Shown here: positions 6,441-12,705 of the stretch, in pieces
Numbering within the stretch: the first letter of the stretch is position 1
Layout: each line of letters starts with the position of its first letter
From: JBGPIT01 sp041485125
Lineage (GTDB): Bacteria; Desulfobacterota; Binatia; UTPRO1
Direction: 5' to 3'
DNA length: 14,866 nt
Assembly (NCBI GenBank): GCA_041485125.1
Contig: JBGPIT010000084.1
Location: forward strand, 1 to 14,866
Notes under the pieces: generated by a model
The model's input: the letters and a program-made list of their open reading frames with translations, nothing else
Databases searched by the model: none
What the model was told of the DNA's origin: nothing
Translations under genes and position numbers: made by a program

Positions 6441-7170
6441 CTAGTACCACGGCTTCTTCGTCGGTGACGTGCACGGCGTCTCGACCGGGGTCGGCGTCTT
6501 GGTTGGGGTCTTGGTCGGAGTTTTCGTCGGATTGCACGGCGTGCTGACGGGCGTGGCCGTCTTGGTCGGGGTCTTGGTGCCGTAGCACGGGGTACTCACC
6601 GGCGTCGGCGTCTTGGTCGCTGTCTTCACCGGCGTCGGGGTCTTCGTCGGTGTCTTGGCTGGCCCGCACGGCGTGTCGACCGGCGTTGCCGTCTTGGTCG
6701 GTGTCTTGGTCGGCGTCGACGTCACGGTCGGCGTCGCGGTGATCGTCGGCGTCGCCGTTCGTGTCGCGGTGGTCGTGGGCGTCGCCGTCCGCGTCGCGGT
6801 CGTCGTGGGTGTCGCGGTGACGGTCGGGGTGTTGGTCGGCGTGGCGGTCGGCGTCGCGGTGACCGTCGCGGTGGTGGTGGGCGTGGCGGTCACAGTCGGG
6901 GTCACCGTCGCCGTCGGTGTGGCGGTCTCGGTCGGGGTCGCGGTGGCAGTCGCCGTCGTAGTCGGGGTCGGCGTCGGCGTGATCGTTGCCGTCTGTGTCG
7001 GGGTCGGCGTCTCCGTCGGCGTCGGCGTCTCGGTCGCCGTCACCGTCGGCGTCGGCGTGGGCGTGTGGGTGGCGGTGACGGTCGGCGTCGTCGTCGCGGT
7101 CGGCGTGCTCGTCGGCGTCGGCAGCTTGAGCGGCTCCGTCGCGGTGCTGAGCGGCGTCGGCGTCGGGGTC
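6441..7170. repeat. Degenerate short tandem repeat tract encoding Thr-Pro repeats
   Basis: On the plus strand this stretch is built from imperfect 6-base GTCGGC / GTCGCG-like units, strongly G+T rich and poor in A. The longest near-identical tandem copies are around 6757-6820, where a unit of about 30 bases (minus-strand sense TPTTTATRTA) occurs twice. It is coding on the minus strand; the matching plus-strand open frame of Val/Gly/Ala repeats is its shadow. Length variation between strains is likely by slippage. Confidence 0.8.
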
Positions 7171-7847
7171 TTCGCGGCGCAGTTCTGGCAGAACGCGCGC
7201 GCCTCGGAGATCGGATCGACGATGCCGCCGGGCCCGCGCGCCACGCTGCGCTCGCTCGAGCGCGTAACGGCGGTATCGGAGCTACGGACGGTGCCGTTCG
7301 CGGACTCCATTTGGATCTGCGACGGATCGACGTCGAGCAGGTTCCCGGTGGACGATACGTCGCCGTCCGCGTGCACCGCGAGCCGCGCGGCGCGCACGTA
7401 GGTATTCGAGAGGCTGACCGCGCAATCGGCGGCCGAGCACGTGAGCTCGACGACGCCGGTCGCATCGAGCGTGAGCCGGCCCTGGAGTTGGATCGCCGTG
7501 GCGCCGCGGATCACGATGTCGGCATCCGCCGCGCTGGTCCGAAGGTCGCCGGCGACCAGAATGCCGGCGTCCGCGGCGAGGGTGATCCCGCCGGGCGCAT
7601 CGATCGCGCCTCCGCTCGAGCCGTCGATCGCAATCGACTCAGCTTTCACCACCACCGCGTCGGTGCCGGCGAGGGGAACGAGCGCACCGGCCACGACGAG
7701 CACGTCGTCGCCGGCATCGATCACGGTCGTCGCGCCGTCGCGCGTGCAGAGCGGGCTCGACACGCAGTCGACCAGCGTCGTCGCCCCCGCCGGAGCCGCA
7801 AGGAGGAGCACCATGAATACGCTTGCACAAAAGGAGTGTTTGTTCAT
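6441..7847 (-). CDS. Secreted Thr-Pro-repeat protein with N-terminal beta-repeat region
   Basis: A 468-residue exported protein with no recognised family. Residues 1-22 form a signal peptide (basic start, VFMVLLLAAPAGA, cleavage after Ala-Gly-Ala). Residues 23-215 are rich in Val, Ile, Ala, Gly and Asp with a spaced strand-turn pattern (AVVVKAESIAIDG, GITLAADAGILVAGDL) suggesting a beta-helix or beta-sandwich; Cys occur in pairs (28/34, 137/142, 220/223). From about 226 to 380 is an almost unbroken Thr-Pro tract of the form TPTxTxTPT. The last 90 residues have four TPC units (Cys near 394, 421, 438, 459) separated by Lys-rich KTPTKTxTPV stretches, ending KKPWY. Such tracts are usually extended stalks, often O-glycosylated, at the cell surface. 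No sorting signal or lipobox is present. ATG at 7847 is preceded by GGAAAG. Function unknown. Confidence 0.82.
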   Translation of the reverse strand: MNKHSFCASVFMVLLLAAPAGATTLVDCVSSPLCTRDGATTVIDAGDDVLVVAGALVPLAGTDAVVVKAESIAIDGSSGGAIDAPGGITLAADAGILVAGDLRTSAADADIVIRGATAIQLQGRLTLDATGVVELTCSAADCAVSLSNTYVRAARLAVHADGDVSSTGNLLDVDPSQIQMESANGTVRSSDTAVTRSSERSVARGPGGIVDPISEARAFCQNCAAKTPTPTPLSTATEPLKLPTPTSTPTATTTPTVTATHTPTPTPTVTATETPTPTETPTPTQTATITPTPTPTTTATATATPTETATPTATVTPTVTATPTTTATVTATPTATPTNTPTVTATPTTTATRTATPTTTATRTATPTITATPTVTSTPTKTPTKTATPVDTPCGPAKTPTKTPTPVKTATKTPTPVSTPCYGTKTPTKTATPVSTPCNPTKTPTKTPTKTPTPVETPCTSPTKKPWY

Positions 7848-8232
7848 TTACGCTTTCCGTTGACCCAACCCGATTTTCTGCGGCCTAGGCGAGATTGAAC
7901 CGTATGCCTACCGTGCAGACAATCACCTAAATTGAAAAAGATTTATGCAGACGATCGAATTAAGATATTGGTTATGGCGATTGTCACGTCAGCACCTATG
8001 ACCGCACCGACAGACGTCGGGGCGGCCAGCGGCTACCGCACGACATGTGCAAAGGGATGTGCGCGGCACGCTGATGACGAGCGTCGACGGTGCGACGCCG
8101 CCGAGTCGCGGGTCTCGCCGCGCCGCGCACTTGGGCGTCGCGCGCGAGCGCCGCGAGCGTCACGATCGTGCCCCGAGTTGAACTTCGGCGATGTTTGTGA
8201 CCAGAAGCTGCGCACCTCGAAAGGAGACGGAC
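7848..8232. other. Divergent intergenic region with AT-rich island
   Basis: These 385 bases separate the divergent Thr-Pro-repeat and FKBP genes. I find no convincing gene. The part at 7921-7980 is strikingly AT-rich for this window (19 of 60 bases are G or C), so it most likely contains promoter elements. One weak plus-strand candidate is TTGAAA (7932-7937), 17 bases, TCGAAT (7955-7960). A TTG-started open frame from 7932 overlaps the FKBP gene and turns into Arg-rich shadow sequence. From 8030 to 8220 composition returns to GC-rich with nothing recognisable except the FKBP ribosome binding site. Confidence 0.5.
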
Positions 8233-8970
8233 ATGCGGATTCGCGTACTCATCATCACGGCGGCGTTGCTCGCGACGGCGAGCCTCGCGCGCGCTGCCGA
8301 GCCCGAGCTGAAGACCGACGACGACAAGACGATCTACACCCTGGGCATACTGCTCAGCCGGAACCTCGCGCCGTTCGCGCTCACCGAGCGTGAGCTCGAT
8401 TTGGTGAAGGCCGGGCTCGTCGACGGCGCGCTCAACAAGCCGAAGAAGGCCGAGCCGGAGACCTACGGCCCGAAGATCCAGGCCTTGCAGCAGGCGCGCG
8501 CGGCCCAGCTCGCCGCCAGCGAGAAGAAGAGCTCGGCGGCCTTCCTTGAGAAGGCGGCGGCCGAGAAGGGCGCCAAGAAGACGGCCTCCGGACTGATCAT
8601 GCAGGAGATCACGCCGGGCACGGGCGAGTCACCGAAGCCGACCGACAAGGTGAAGGTCCACTACACCGGCACGCTCATCGACGGCACCGTCTTCGACAGC
8701 TCGGTGAAGCGCGGCCAGCCGGCGACGTTCCCACTCAACGGCGTGATCCCGTGCTGGACCGAAGGCGTCCAGCTGATGAAGGTCGGCGGCAAGAGCAAGT
8801 TCATCTGTCCGTCCGACATCGCGTACGGTGACCGCGGCCAGCCGCCGCTGATCAAGCCGGGCGCGACGCTGGTGTTCGAGATCGAGCTGCTCGAAATCAC
8901 CCCGCCCGCACCCGCGGCACCGGCGCCTGCACCCAACGCGGCACCGCCGGCCGGCGCTCCGGCGCACTGA
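8233..8970 (+). CDS. FKBP-type peptidyl-prolyl cis-trans isomerase, exported
   Basis: A 245-residue periplasmic or surface FKBP that speeds folding at proline bonds. Residues 1-21 are a signal peptide (MRIRVLIITAALLATASLARA). Residues 25-118 form a helical, Lys/Ala-rich region like the FKBP_N dimerisation domain of Mip/FkpA proteins. The catalytic FKBP_C domain (about 120-222) shows DKVKVHYTGTLIDGTVFDSS, the VIPCWTEGVQLMKVG segment and AYGDRGQPPLIKPGATLVFE; Tyr144, Phe154, Asp155, Trp175 and Tyr198 match known pocket residues. The C-terminus (223-245) is a Pro/Ala-rich tail. The ATG at 8233 follows AAGGAG at 8221-8226 with good spacing. Divergent from the Thr-Pro-repeat protein, whose many prolines would make it a plausible, but unproven, client. 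No lipobox Cys in the signal, so soluble periplasmic is likely. Confidence 0.95.
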   Translation: MRIRVLIITAALLATASLARAAEPELKTDDDKTIYTLGILLSRNLAPFALTERELDLVKAGLVDGALNKPKKAEPETYGPKIQALQQARAAQLAASEKKSSAAFLEKAAAEKGAKKTASGLIMQEITPGTGESPKPTDKVKVHYTGTLIDGTVFDSSVKRGQPATFPLNGVIPCWTEGVQLMKVGGKSKFICPSDIAYGDRGQPPLIKPGATLVFEIELLEITPPAPAAPAPAPNAAPPAGAPAH

Positions 8971-8978
8971 TCGCAGTC

Positions 8979-9007
8979 GCGGCGCCGCGGATCGACCGCG
9001 GCGCCGC
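8979..9007. terminator. GC-rich hairpin 1 downstream of the FKBP gene
   Basis: GCGGCGCCGCGG (8979-8990) and CCGCGGCGCCGC (8996-9007) form a perfect 12-base stem, all G/C, with a 5-base loop, 8 bases after the FKBP stop. There is no T-run. It is a likely transcript-end stem. Confidence 0.65.
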
Positions 9008-9024
9008 AGGTCTCCCGAGCGGAG

Positions 9025-9058
9025 GTCGCGACGCCGCGTTCCACGCCGGCGCCGCGAC
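9025..9058. terminator. GC-rich hairpin 2 downstream of dinB
   Basis: GTCGCG-A-CGCCG (9025-9036) pairs with CGGCG-C-CGCGAC (9047-9058): an 11-pair stem with one internal A/C mismatch and a 10-base loop. It lies 22 bases beyond the dinB stop on the minus strand. With hairpin 1 it fills the convergent junction, so each gene would have its own stem. Confidence 0.6.
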
Positions 9059-9080
9059 GTCTCCGACCGCGCGGCGCCGC

Positions 9081-10304
9081 TCAGCGCTCGCCGCGCTTGC
9101 GCTGCAACGACAGGCCCGTCCGCTCCGCTTCCGGCAGACCGCGGTGCAGCGCCCGCTCGCCGAAACGGTCGTGGATCGCGTCGATCGCGGTGTTGAGCCG
9201 GGTGCGCTTCGCGCCGCGCGCATCGGTCGCGAGCAGCGCCAGCTGCTGAGGATCGTCGCCGCGCGCCGAGAGCCCGCTCACCGACACGCCGAGCAGCCGC
9301 ACCGGCTCGCGGACGTCCGCACGCGCCAGGAGCGTGCGCGCGGCGGCACCGATCGCGTCGCCATCGTCGGTCGGCGCCGCCAGCGTCAGCGAGCGCGTGA
9401 GCAGCGGGAAGCGTCCACCGCCCAAGCGGCGCGCGAGCTTGATCTTCACCGTGATCGTGCGGCCGCGCACGCGATCGCGACGGAGGCGACGCGCGACCGC
9501 GTCGGCGTGCGCGAGGAGCGTCGTCGCCATCCGCTCCCGGTCGCGGACGTTTTGGGCGAAGGTGTTCTCCTCGCCGTACGACTTCGCTTCGCGGTCCGGC
9601 TCGACGTCGCGATCGTCCTCACCGCGCGCGAGCCGCGCGAGCTCGACCCCCCAATCGCCGAGCGTCGCGTGCAACGCATCGTCTGGCCGGGCGGCGAGAT
9701 CGCCGATGGTCTCGATGCCGAGCGACTGGAGGCGCGCCCGCGCGACCGGCCCGACGCCCCACAAGCGCCCGATCGCGAGCGGTGCGAGGACGCTCCGGAC
9801 GTCTCCCTCGCGCACCACGAAGAGACCGTCCGGCTTAGCAAGATCGCTCGCGATCTTCGCGACCATCTTCACCGGCGCGATGCCGACCGAGACCGCGAGC
9901 GCGGTCTCCGACCGCACCTCCGCGCGCAGGCGCGTCGCTATGCTGATCGGATCGCCGAGGAGCTTCTCGGTGCCGCTCATGTCGAGGAACGCCTCGTCGA
10001 GCGAGAGCGGCTCGAGCCGCGGCGAGTAGCGCCGGAAGATCTCGAAGATGCGCCGGCTCTCGCGCTGGTACTTCCGCATGTCGCCGGCGACGAAGATCGC
10101 GTGTGGGCAGCGCGCGCGCGCGTGCGCCGAGGGCATCGCGGAGTGGATGCCGTAGACGCGTGCCTCGTAGCTGGCCGCCGCGACCACGCCGCGCGACGAC
10201 GAGCCGCCGACGATCACCGGCAGGCCGCGCAGCTCCGGCCGATCGCGCTGCTCGATCGCGGCGTAGAAGGCGTCCATGTCGACGTGGAAGATCGTCCGCG
10301 ACAC
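9081..10304 (-). CDS. dinB: DNA polymerase IV (Y-family translesion polymerase)
   Basis: A 407-residue Y-family DNA polymerase that copies past damaged bases with low fidelity. The opening TIFHVDMDAFYAAIEQRD gives metal ligand Asp9 and the steric-gate Phe13; SLDEAFLDMSG gives Asp103/Glu104. The GVGPVARARLQSLGIETIGDLA helix-hairpin-helix and the C-terminal little-finger domain with YGEENTF are present. Near the end, PQQLALLATD followed by RLNTAIDAIHDRFGERAL matches the region that carries the beta-clamp binding motif in many DinB proteins. The GTG at 10302-10304 puts the first strand at the usual place; an ATG at 10403 would overlap the upstream gene by 68 bases and add an Arg-rich leader. No Shine-Dalgarno is clear. 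It follows the small gene by 31 bases. No LexA-type box was seen upstream. Confidence 0.95.
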   Translation of the reverse strand: MSRTIFHVDMDAFYAAIEQRDRPELRGLPVIVGGSSSRGVVAAASYEARVYGIHSAMPSAHARARCPHAIFVAGDMRKYQRESRRIFEIFRRYSPRLEPLSLDEAFLDMSGTEKLLGDPISIATRLRAEVRSETALAVSVGIAPVKMVAKIASDLAKPDGLFVVREGDVRSVLAPLAIGRLWGVGPVARARLQSLGIETIGDLAARPDDALHATLGDWGVELARLARGEDDRDVEPDREAKSYGEENTFAQNVRDRERMATTLLAHADAVARRLRRDRVRGRTITVKIKLARRLGGGRFPLLTRSLTLAAPTDDGDAIGAAARTLLARADVREPVRLLGVSVSGLSARGDDPQQLALLATDARGAKRTRLNTAIDAIHDRFGERALHRGLPEAERTGLSLQRKRGER

Positions 10305-10335
10305 GGAGGTCTCACGCTTCCGGGCGGCGGCCCCG

Positions 10336-10584
10336 TCAGGCGTGCGTGAAGATCTCGTCGACGCTCTTGCCGGCGAGCGTCGCCTGCAGCTGCGCCAACG
10401 CATCCTCCGGCGTCGCTGCCAGCGCCATCAAGCTGTGGTCGGCGCGCGCCATCGTGAGATCGCACGGCACCGCCGTGAAGAAGCCGTTCGGCAGGCTCGA
10501 CACCATGACGAAGAACGCTTTGCCGTCGGGCGCCCGGAACTGGAACCACTCGACCTTCTGAACGACGTAGGAGCTCTCACTCAT
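10336..10584 (-). CDS. Small conserved-looking hypothetical protein (82 aa)
   Basis: I do not recognise this family. From the ATG at 10582-10584 it encodes 82 residues with a compact alpha/beta appearance: VVQKVEWFQFRAPDGKAFFVMVSSLPNG-type strands in the first half (the span is residues 7-34), then CDLTMARADHSLMALAATP, and a final helix EDALAQLQATLAGKSVDEIF. No signal peptide, membrane helix or metal motif is seen. A GAGGT about 8 bases upstream of the ATG supports this start over one 12 codons earlier. Its codon use and balanced composition look like a real protein, unlike the Arg-rich shadows around it. It lies 31 bases upstream of dinB on the same strand, so it probably shares the transcript; that alone is not evidence for a repair role. 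Confidence 0.72.
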   Translation of the reverse strand: MSESSYVVQKVEWFQFRAPDGKAFFVMVSSLPNGFFTAVPCDLTMARADHSLMALAATPEDALAQLQATLAGKSVDEIFTHA

Positions 10585-10642
10585 CGGATTCGACCTCGCT
10601 TCGGATGGTGCATGCGGCACGCGCTCGCGTCGCGGGGACTGA

Positions 10643-10660
10643 TGGCCCGACGCCGGGCCA
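10643..10660. repeat. Short inverted repeat in divergent region
   Basis: TGGCCCG (10643-10649) and CGGGCCA (10654-10660) form a perfect 7-base stem with a 4-base loop in the 115-base region between the divergent small gene and the putative lipoprotein gene. It could be an operator or chance in GC-rich DNA. Confidence 0.35.
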
Positions 10661-10699
10661 CCCTACTGATCGCGTCGCGTATTTGCTAGCTTCACCGCG

Positions 10700-10858
10700 A
10701 TGGTCCCGCGTCGTGTCGATGCTCGTATGAGCGGTGCGGTCGCCGTCGCGCGCGGCGTCGGCGTGGCGATCGCGATCAGCGCGTGCGGCCCGCCGCCGCG
10801 CCTGCGCGGACCGGGCGTGGTCGCGGCGCGGCACGGCGGGCCGCGGGGGCATCGCTAG
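10700..10858 (+). CDS. Putative very small lipoprotein (52 aa)
   Basis: An ATG at 10700 opens a 52-codon frame whose product has a basic N-terminus, a hydrophobic stretch VAVARGVGVAIAI, and then ISACGPPPRL. The S-A-C-G sequence fits a lipobox, with lipidation at about Cys31 after signal cleavage, and a Pro-rich start of the mature part is common in small lipoproteins. The mature peptide would be only about 22 residues, basic and Gly/Pro-rich, ending PRGHR. A second in-frame ATG at 10727 would give a shorter signal peptide of more usual size. It lies 24 bases before marC on the same strand. Because hydrophobic Ala/Val runs arise by chance in this GC-rich DNA, I hold this call loosely. Confidence 0.35.
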   Translation: MVPRRVDARMSGAVAVARGVGVAIAISACGPPPRLRGPGVVAARHGGPRGHR

Positions 10859-10882
10859 CCGCGAGCGCCGGCGGATCGAGCG

Positions 10883-11458
10883 ATGCATGCCCTCGGCAAC
10901 TTCCTGCACGCGTTCGTGCCGCTCTTCGTCGCCGTCGACGTCGTCGGCGTCGCGCCGATCTACGTCGCGCTCACGCTCGGGCTCGCCCCCGCCGAGCGCG
11001 CGAGCATCCTCAGGCTCTCACTCCTCGGCGCCGCCGGCGTCAGCATCGCCTTCGCGCTCCTCGGGAAGGCGGCGTTCGTCTTCCTCGGCATCACCGTCGA
11101 CGACTTCCAGGTCGCGGGCGGCCTCATCCTCTTCGGCATCGCCGCGCTCGATCTCCTCACCACCGAGCCGCGCGCGCTCGCCTACGGCAGCGACGTGGGC
11201 GTCGTCCCGCTCGGCGTGCCGATCATCGCCGGCCCGGCGGTGATCACGAGCGCGATCGTCCTCGTCGACCTCTACGGCGCCGCGATCACCGTCGCCGCCC
11301 TGCTCGCGAACCTCGCGGTGTGCTGGGCCGTTCTCGCCAACGCCAACCGTCTCGAGCGTCTCGTCGGCCGCACCGGCGCGCGCGCCTTCTCCAAGGTGGT
11401 GAGCCTCCTCCTCGCCGCGATCGGCGTGCACCTGGTGCGGCAGGGACTCGGCGTGTAG
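10883..11458 (+). CDS. MarC-family integral membrane protein (UPF0056)
   Basis: A 191-residue multi-pass inner membrane protein. About six hydrophobic segments can be marked near residues 5-27, 44-66, 73-95, 107-128, 132-152 and 168-188. The MarC signature features are present: FVPLFVAVDVVGVAPIYVAL at the start, DFQVAGGLILFGIAALDLL in the third segment, and VPLGVPIIAGPAVITSAIVL in the fourth. Length is normal. The family's molecular role is not settled; it was named from the E. coli mar locus but is not an established drug pump. The ATG at 10883 puts the first conserved segment at the usual distance. The gene faces pdxH tail to tail with 57 bases between, and may be transcribed with the putative lipoprotein just upstream. 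Confidence 0.93.
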   Translation: MHALGNFLHAFVPLFVAVDVVGVAPIYVALTLGLAPAERASILRLSLLGAAGVSIAFALLGKAAFVFLGITVDDFQVAGGLILFGIAALDLLTTEPRALAYGSDVGVVPLGVPIIAGPAVITSAIVLVDLYGAAITVAALLANLAVCWAVLANANRLERLVGRTGARAFSKVVSLLLAAIGVHLVRQGLGV

Positions 11459-11515
11459 CGCGCGGAGCGTCGCGAGGCCAAGACGACTCCCGCTGTGGAC
11501 GGCGCCGCGGGCTCG

Positions 11516-12145
11516 CTACGGCTGGAGCCGCTCGACCTTCCAGCCGCGCGCGGTGCGGGTGAAAAGCTCGCGGTCGTGCAGGCGGTGCTCGCCGCGGGTC
11601 CAGAACTCGATCGCCTCGGGCATGATGCGGAAGCCCGTCCATTCGCGCGGACGCGGGAGGCGGCCGGCCGGCGACGCGCGGCGAAGCGCGCGCCAGCGCG
11701 CGAGCAGTGCGGCGTGGCTCTCGATCGGCGCGCTCTGCGTCGAGACCGACGCGGCCAAGCGGCTCTCGCGGGGGCGGGTCTCCCAGTATGCGTCGGCCTC
11801 GGCCGGCGAGACTTCCTCGATCGTGCCCTCGACGCGCACCTGCTTGCCGGTGTCGTGCCAGTAGAAGACCGCGGCGGCACGGCGGTTGGCGCGGACCTCG
11901 CCGCCCTTCCGGCTGCGGGCGTCGGTGAAAAAGACGAAGCCGCGCGGGTCGACGCCCTTCAGCAAGATAAAGCGGACCGACGGCCGGCCGTCGCGGGTCG
12001 CGGTCGCGAGCGCCATCGCGTCGGGCAGCGGCAGGCCCGCTCGCTCGGCGCTTCGATACCAGCGACGGAAACGGGCGATCGGATCACTCGTGGCAGCCGC
12101 CGAGCGCGCTGCCTGCGCGGTTCGCGGCGGCGGCGCCCGTCGCAT
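11516..12145 (-). CDS. pdxH: Pyridoxamine/pyridoxine 5'-phosphate oxidase
   Basis: A 209-residue FMN enzyme that oxidises pyridoxamine or pyridoxine 5'-phosphate to pyridoxal 5'-phosphate, the last step of vitamin B6 salvage. Visible family features: RPSVRFILLKGVD and GFVFFTDARSRKGGE (FMN binding), AVFYWHDTGKQVRVEG, the RPRESRLAASVSTQS segment, and the C-terminal EFWTRGEHRLHDRELF with the substrate-binding R-L-H, ending GWKVERLQP. Length is close to the usual 210-220. The ATG at 12143-12145 leaves about 20 unordered residues before the fold begins, as in relatives; a GTG three codons earlier is possible, and no ribosome site decides. It is the third gene of an apparent minus-strand unit, 32 bases after the GFA gene. 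The reading frame stays open far upstream, but that is non-coding overlap. Confidence 0.95.
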   Translation of the reverse strand: MRRAPPPRTAQAARSAAATSDPIARFRRWYRSAERAGLPLPDAMALATATRDGRPSVRFILLKGVDPRGFVFFTDARSRKGGEVRANRRAAAVFYWHDTGKQVRVEGTIEEVSPAEADAYWETRPRESRLAASVSTQSAPIESHAALLARWRALRRASPAGRLPRPREWTGFRIMPEAIEFWTRGEHRLHDRELFTRTARGWKVERLQP

Positions 12146-12177
12146 GGATCGCACGCGCGCACCGCGCCGGACGACCG

Positions 12178-12705
12178 TCACGGTCGCACGCGCCGCGACG
12201 CGCGGCCGCCACGCTTGGCCGTCGCGCCACTCAGCCCGTGCTGCTCGTGCCACTCCGCGATCGAGAGCTCGGGATACTCCGGGTAGCGCGGTCCGCGTCC
12301 CGGCACCGGCACCCAGTCCGGCTTGTAGCGCAGCATGAGGTGCACCTGCGACGGCGCGACCGGAAGCGGCGTGTCGATCGCGGCGGCCGACGGCCACACG
12401 CCTTCGGGCCAGCGATCGTCGAGCAGATAGAGATGGCTGCCGCACTCGGCGCAGAACCAACGCTCGGCCTCGCTGCGGTGCGGACGCTTGCCGCGACCGC
12501 GCATGACGGCGTGATGGCAGCGCAGATGGCGCTTGCCCCTCACCCGCAGCGTGTCGCGCTTCCCCATGACGTTGGAGGTGACGGCGCCCGTCGTCTTCCG
12601 GCAGATCGAGCAGTAGCAGTACATGAAGGGGTACGGCGTCTCCGACATGACGGTGAAGCGCACCTTGCCGCACTGGCAGGAGCCGTCGAGACGCATCGCT
12701 GCCAC
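12178..12705 (-). CDS. GFA-family protein (glutathione-dependent formaldehyde-activating enzyme fold, zinc-binding)
   Basis: A 175-residue protein of the GFA/CENP-V family (Mss4-like fold). The seven expected cysteines are present: SCQCG (10, 12), YCYCSICRK (30, 32, 35) and FCAECGSHLY (85, 88), which bind structural and catalytic zinc. Members related to Gfa were proposed to help condense formaldehyde with glutathione, but most have no proven reaction, so only the fold is assigned. The sequence beyond about 150 is a basic Gly/Arg tail. The start could be the GTG at 12703-12705, which directly abuts the TGA of the SDR gene, or the ATG at 12694-12696 three codons later; both imply translational coupling. 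Its neighbour upstream is a short-chain dehydrogenase and downstream is pdxH. Confidence 0.88.
   Translation of the reverse strand: MAAMRLDGSCQCGKVRFTVMSETPYPFMYCYCSICRKTTGAVTSNVMGKRDTLRVRGKRHLRCHHAVMRGRGKRPHRSEAERWFCAECGSHLYLLDDRWPEGVWPSAAAIDTPLPVAPSQVHLMLRYKPDWVPVPGRGPRYPEYPELSIAEWHEQHGLSGATAKRGGRASRRVRP

Noticed and set aside
6441..7170. CRISPR-like or satellite repeats
   Set aside because: Units are 6-base codon repeats with no spacer structure and they stay in one open frame; no cas genes are nearby.
6613..7401. A plus-strand frame of Val/Gly repeats resembling a membrane or elastin-like protein
   Set aside because: It is the antisense image of the Thr-Pro repeat codons. The minus-strand product has a signal peptide, start and ribosome site; the plus frame has none.
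8178..8206. A possible promoter before the FKBP gene (TTGAAC, or a sigma-E-like GAACTT)
   Set aside because: No acceptable -10 sequence lies at the right distance, so I did not list it as a feature.
7932..8393. A TTG-started plus-strand frame with a hydrophobic N-terminus
   Set aside because: It overlaps the FKBP start by about 160 bases in another frame, its later part is Arg-rich shadow, and its first codons fall in the AT-rich promoter-like island.
9144..10349. A 401-codon plus-strand frame
   Set aside because: It is fully antisense to dinB, whose catalytic motifs are complete.
10585..10699. SOS box upstream of the dinB unit
   Set aside because: No CTG-N10-CAG or GAAC-N4-GTTC type palindrome is visible; the only inverted repeat (TGGCCCG/CGGGCCA) does not resemble a LexA site.
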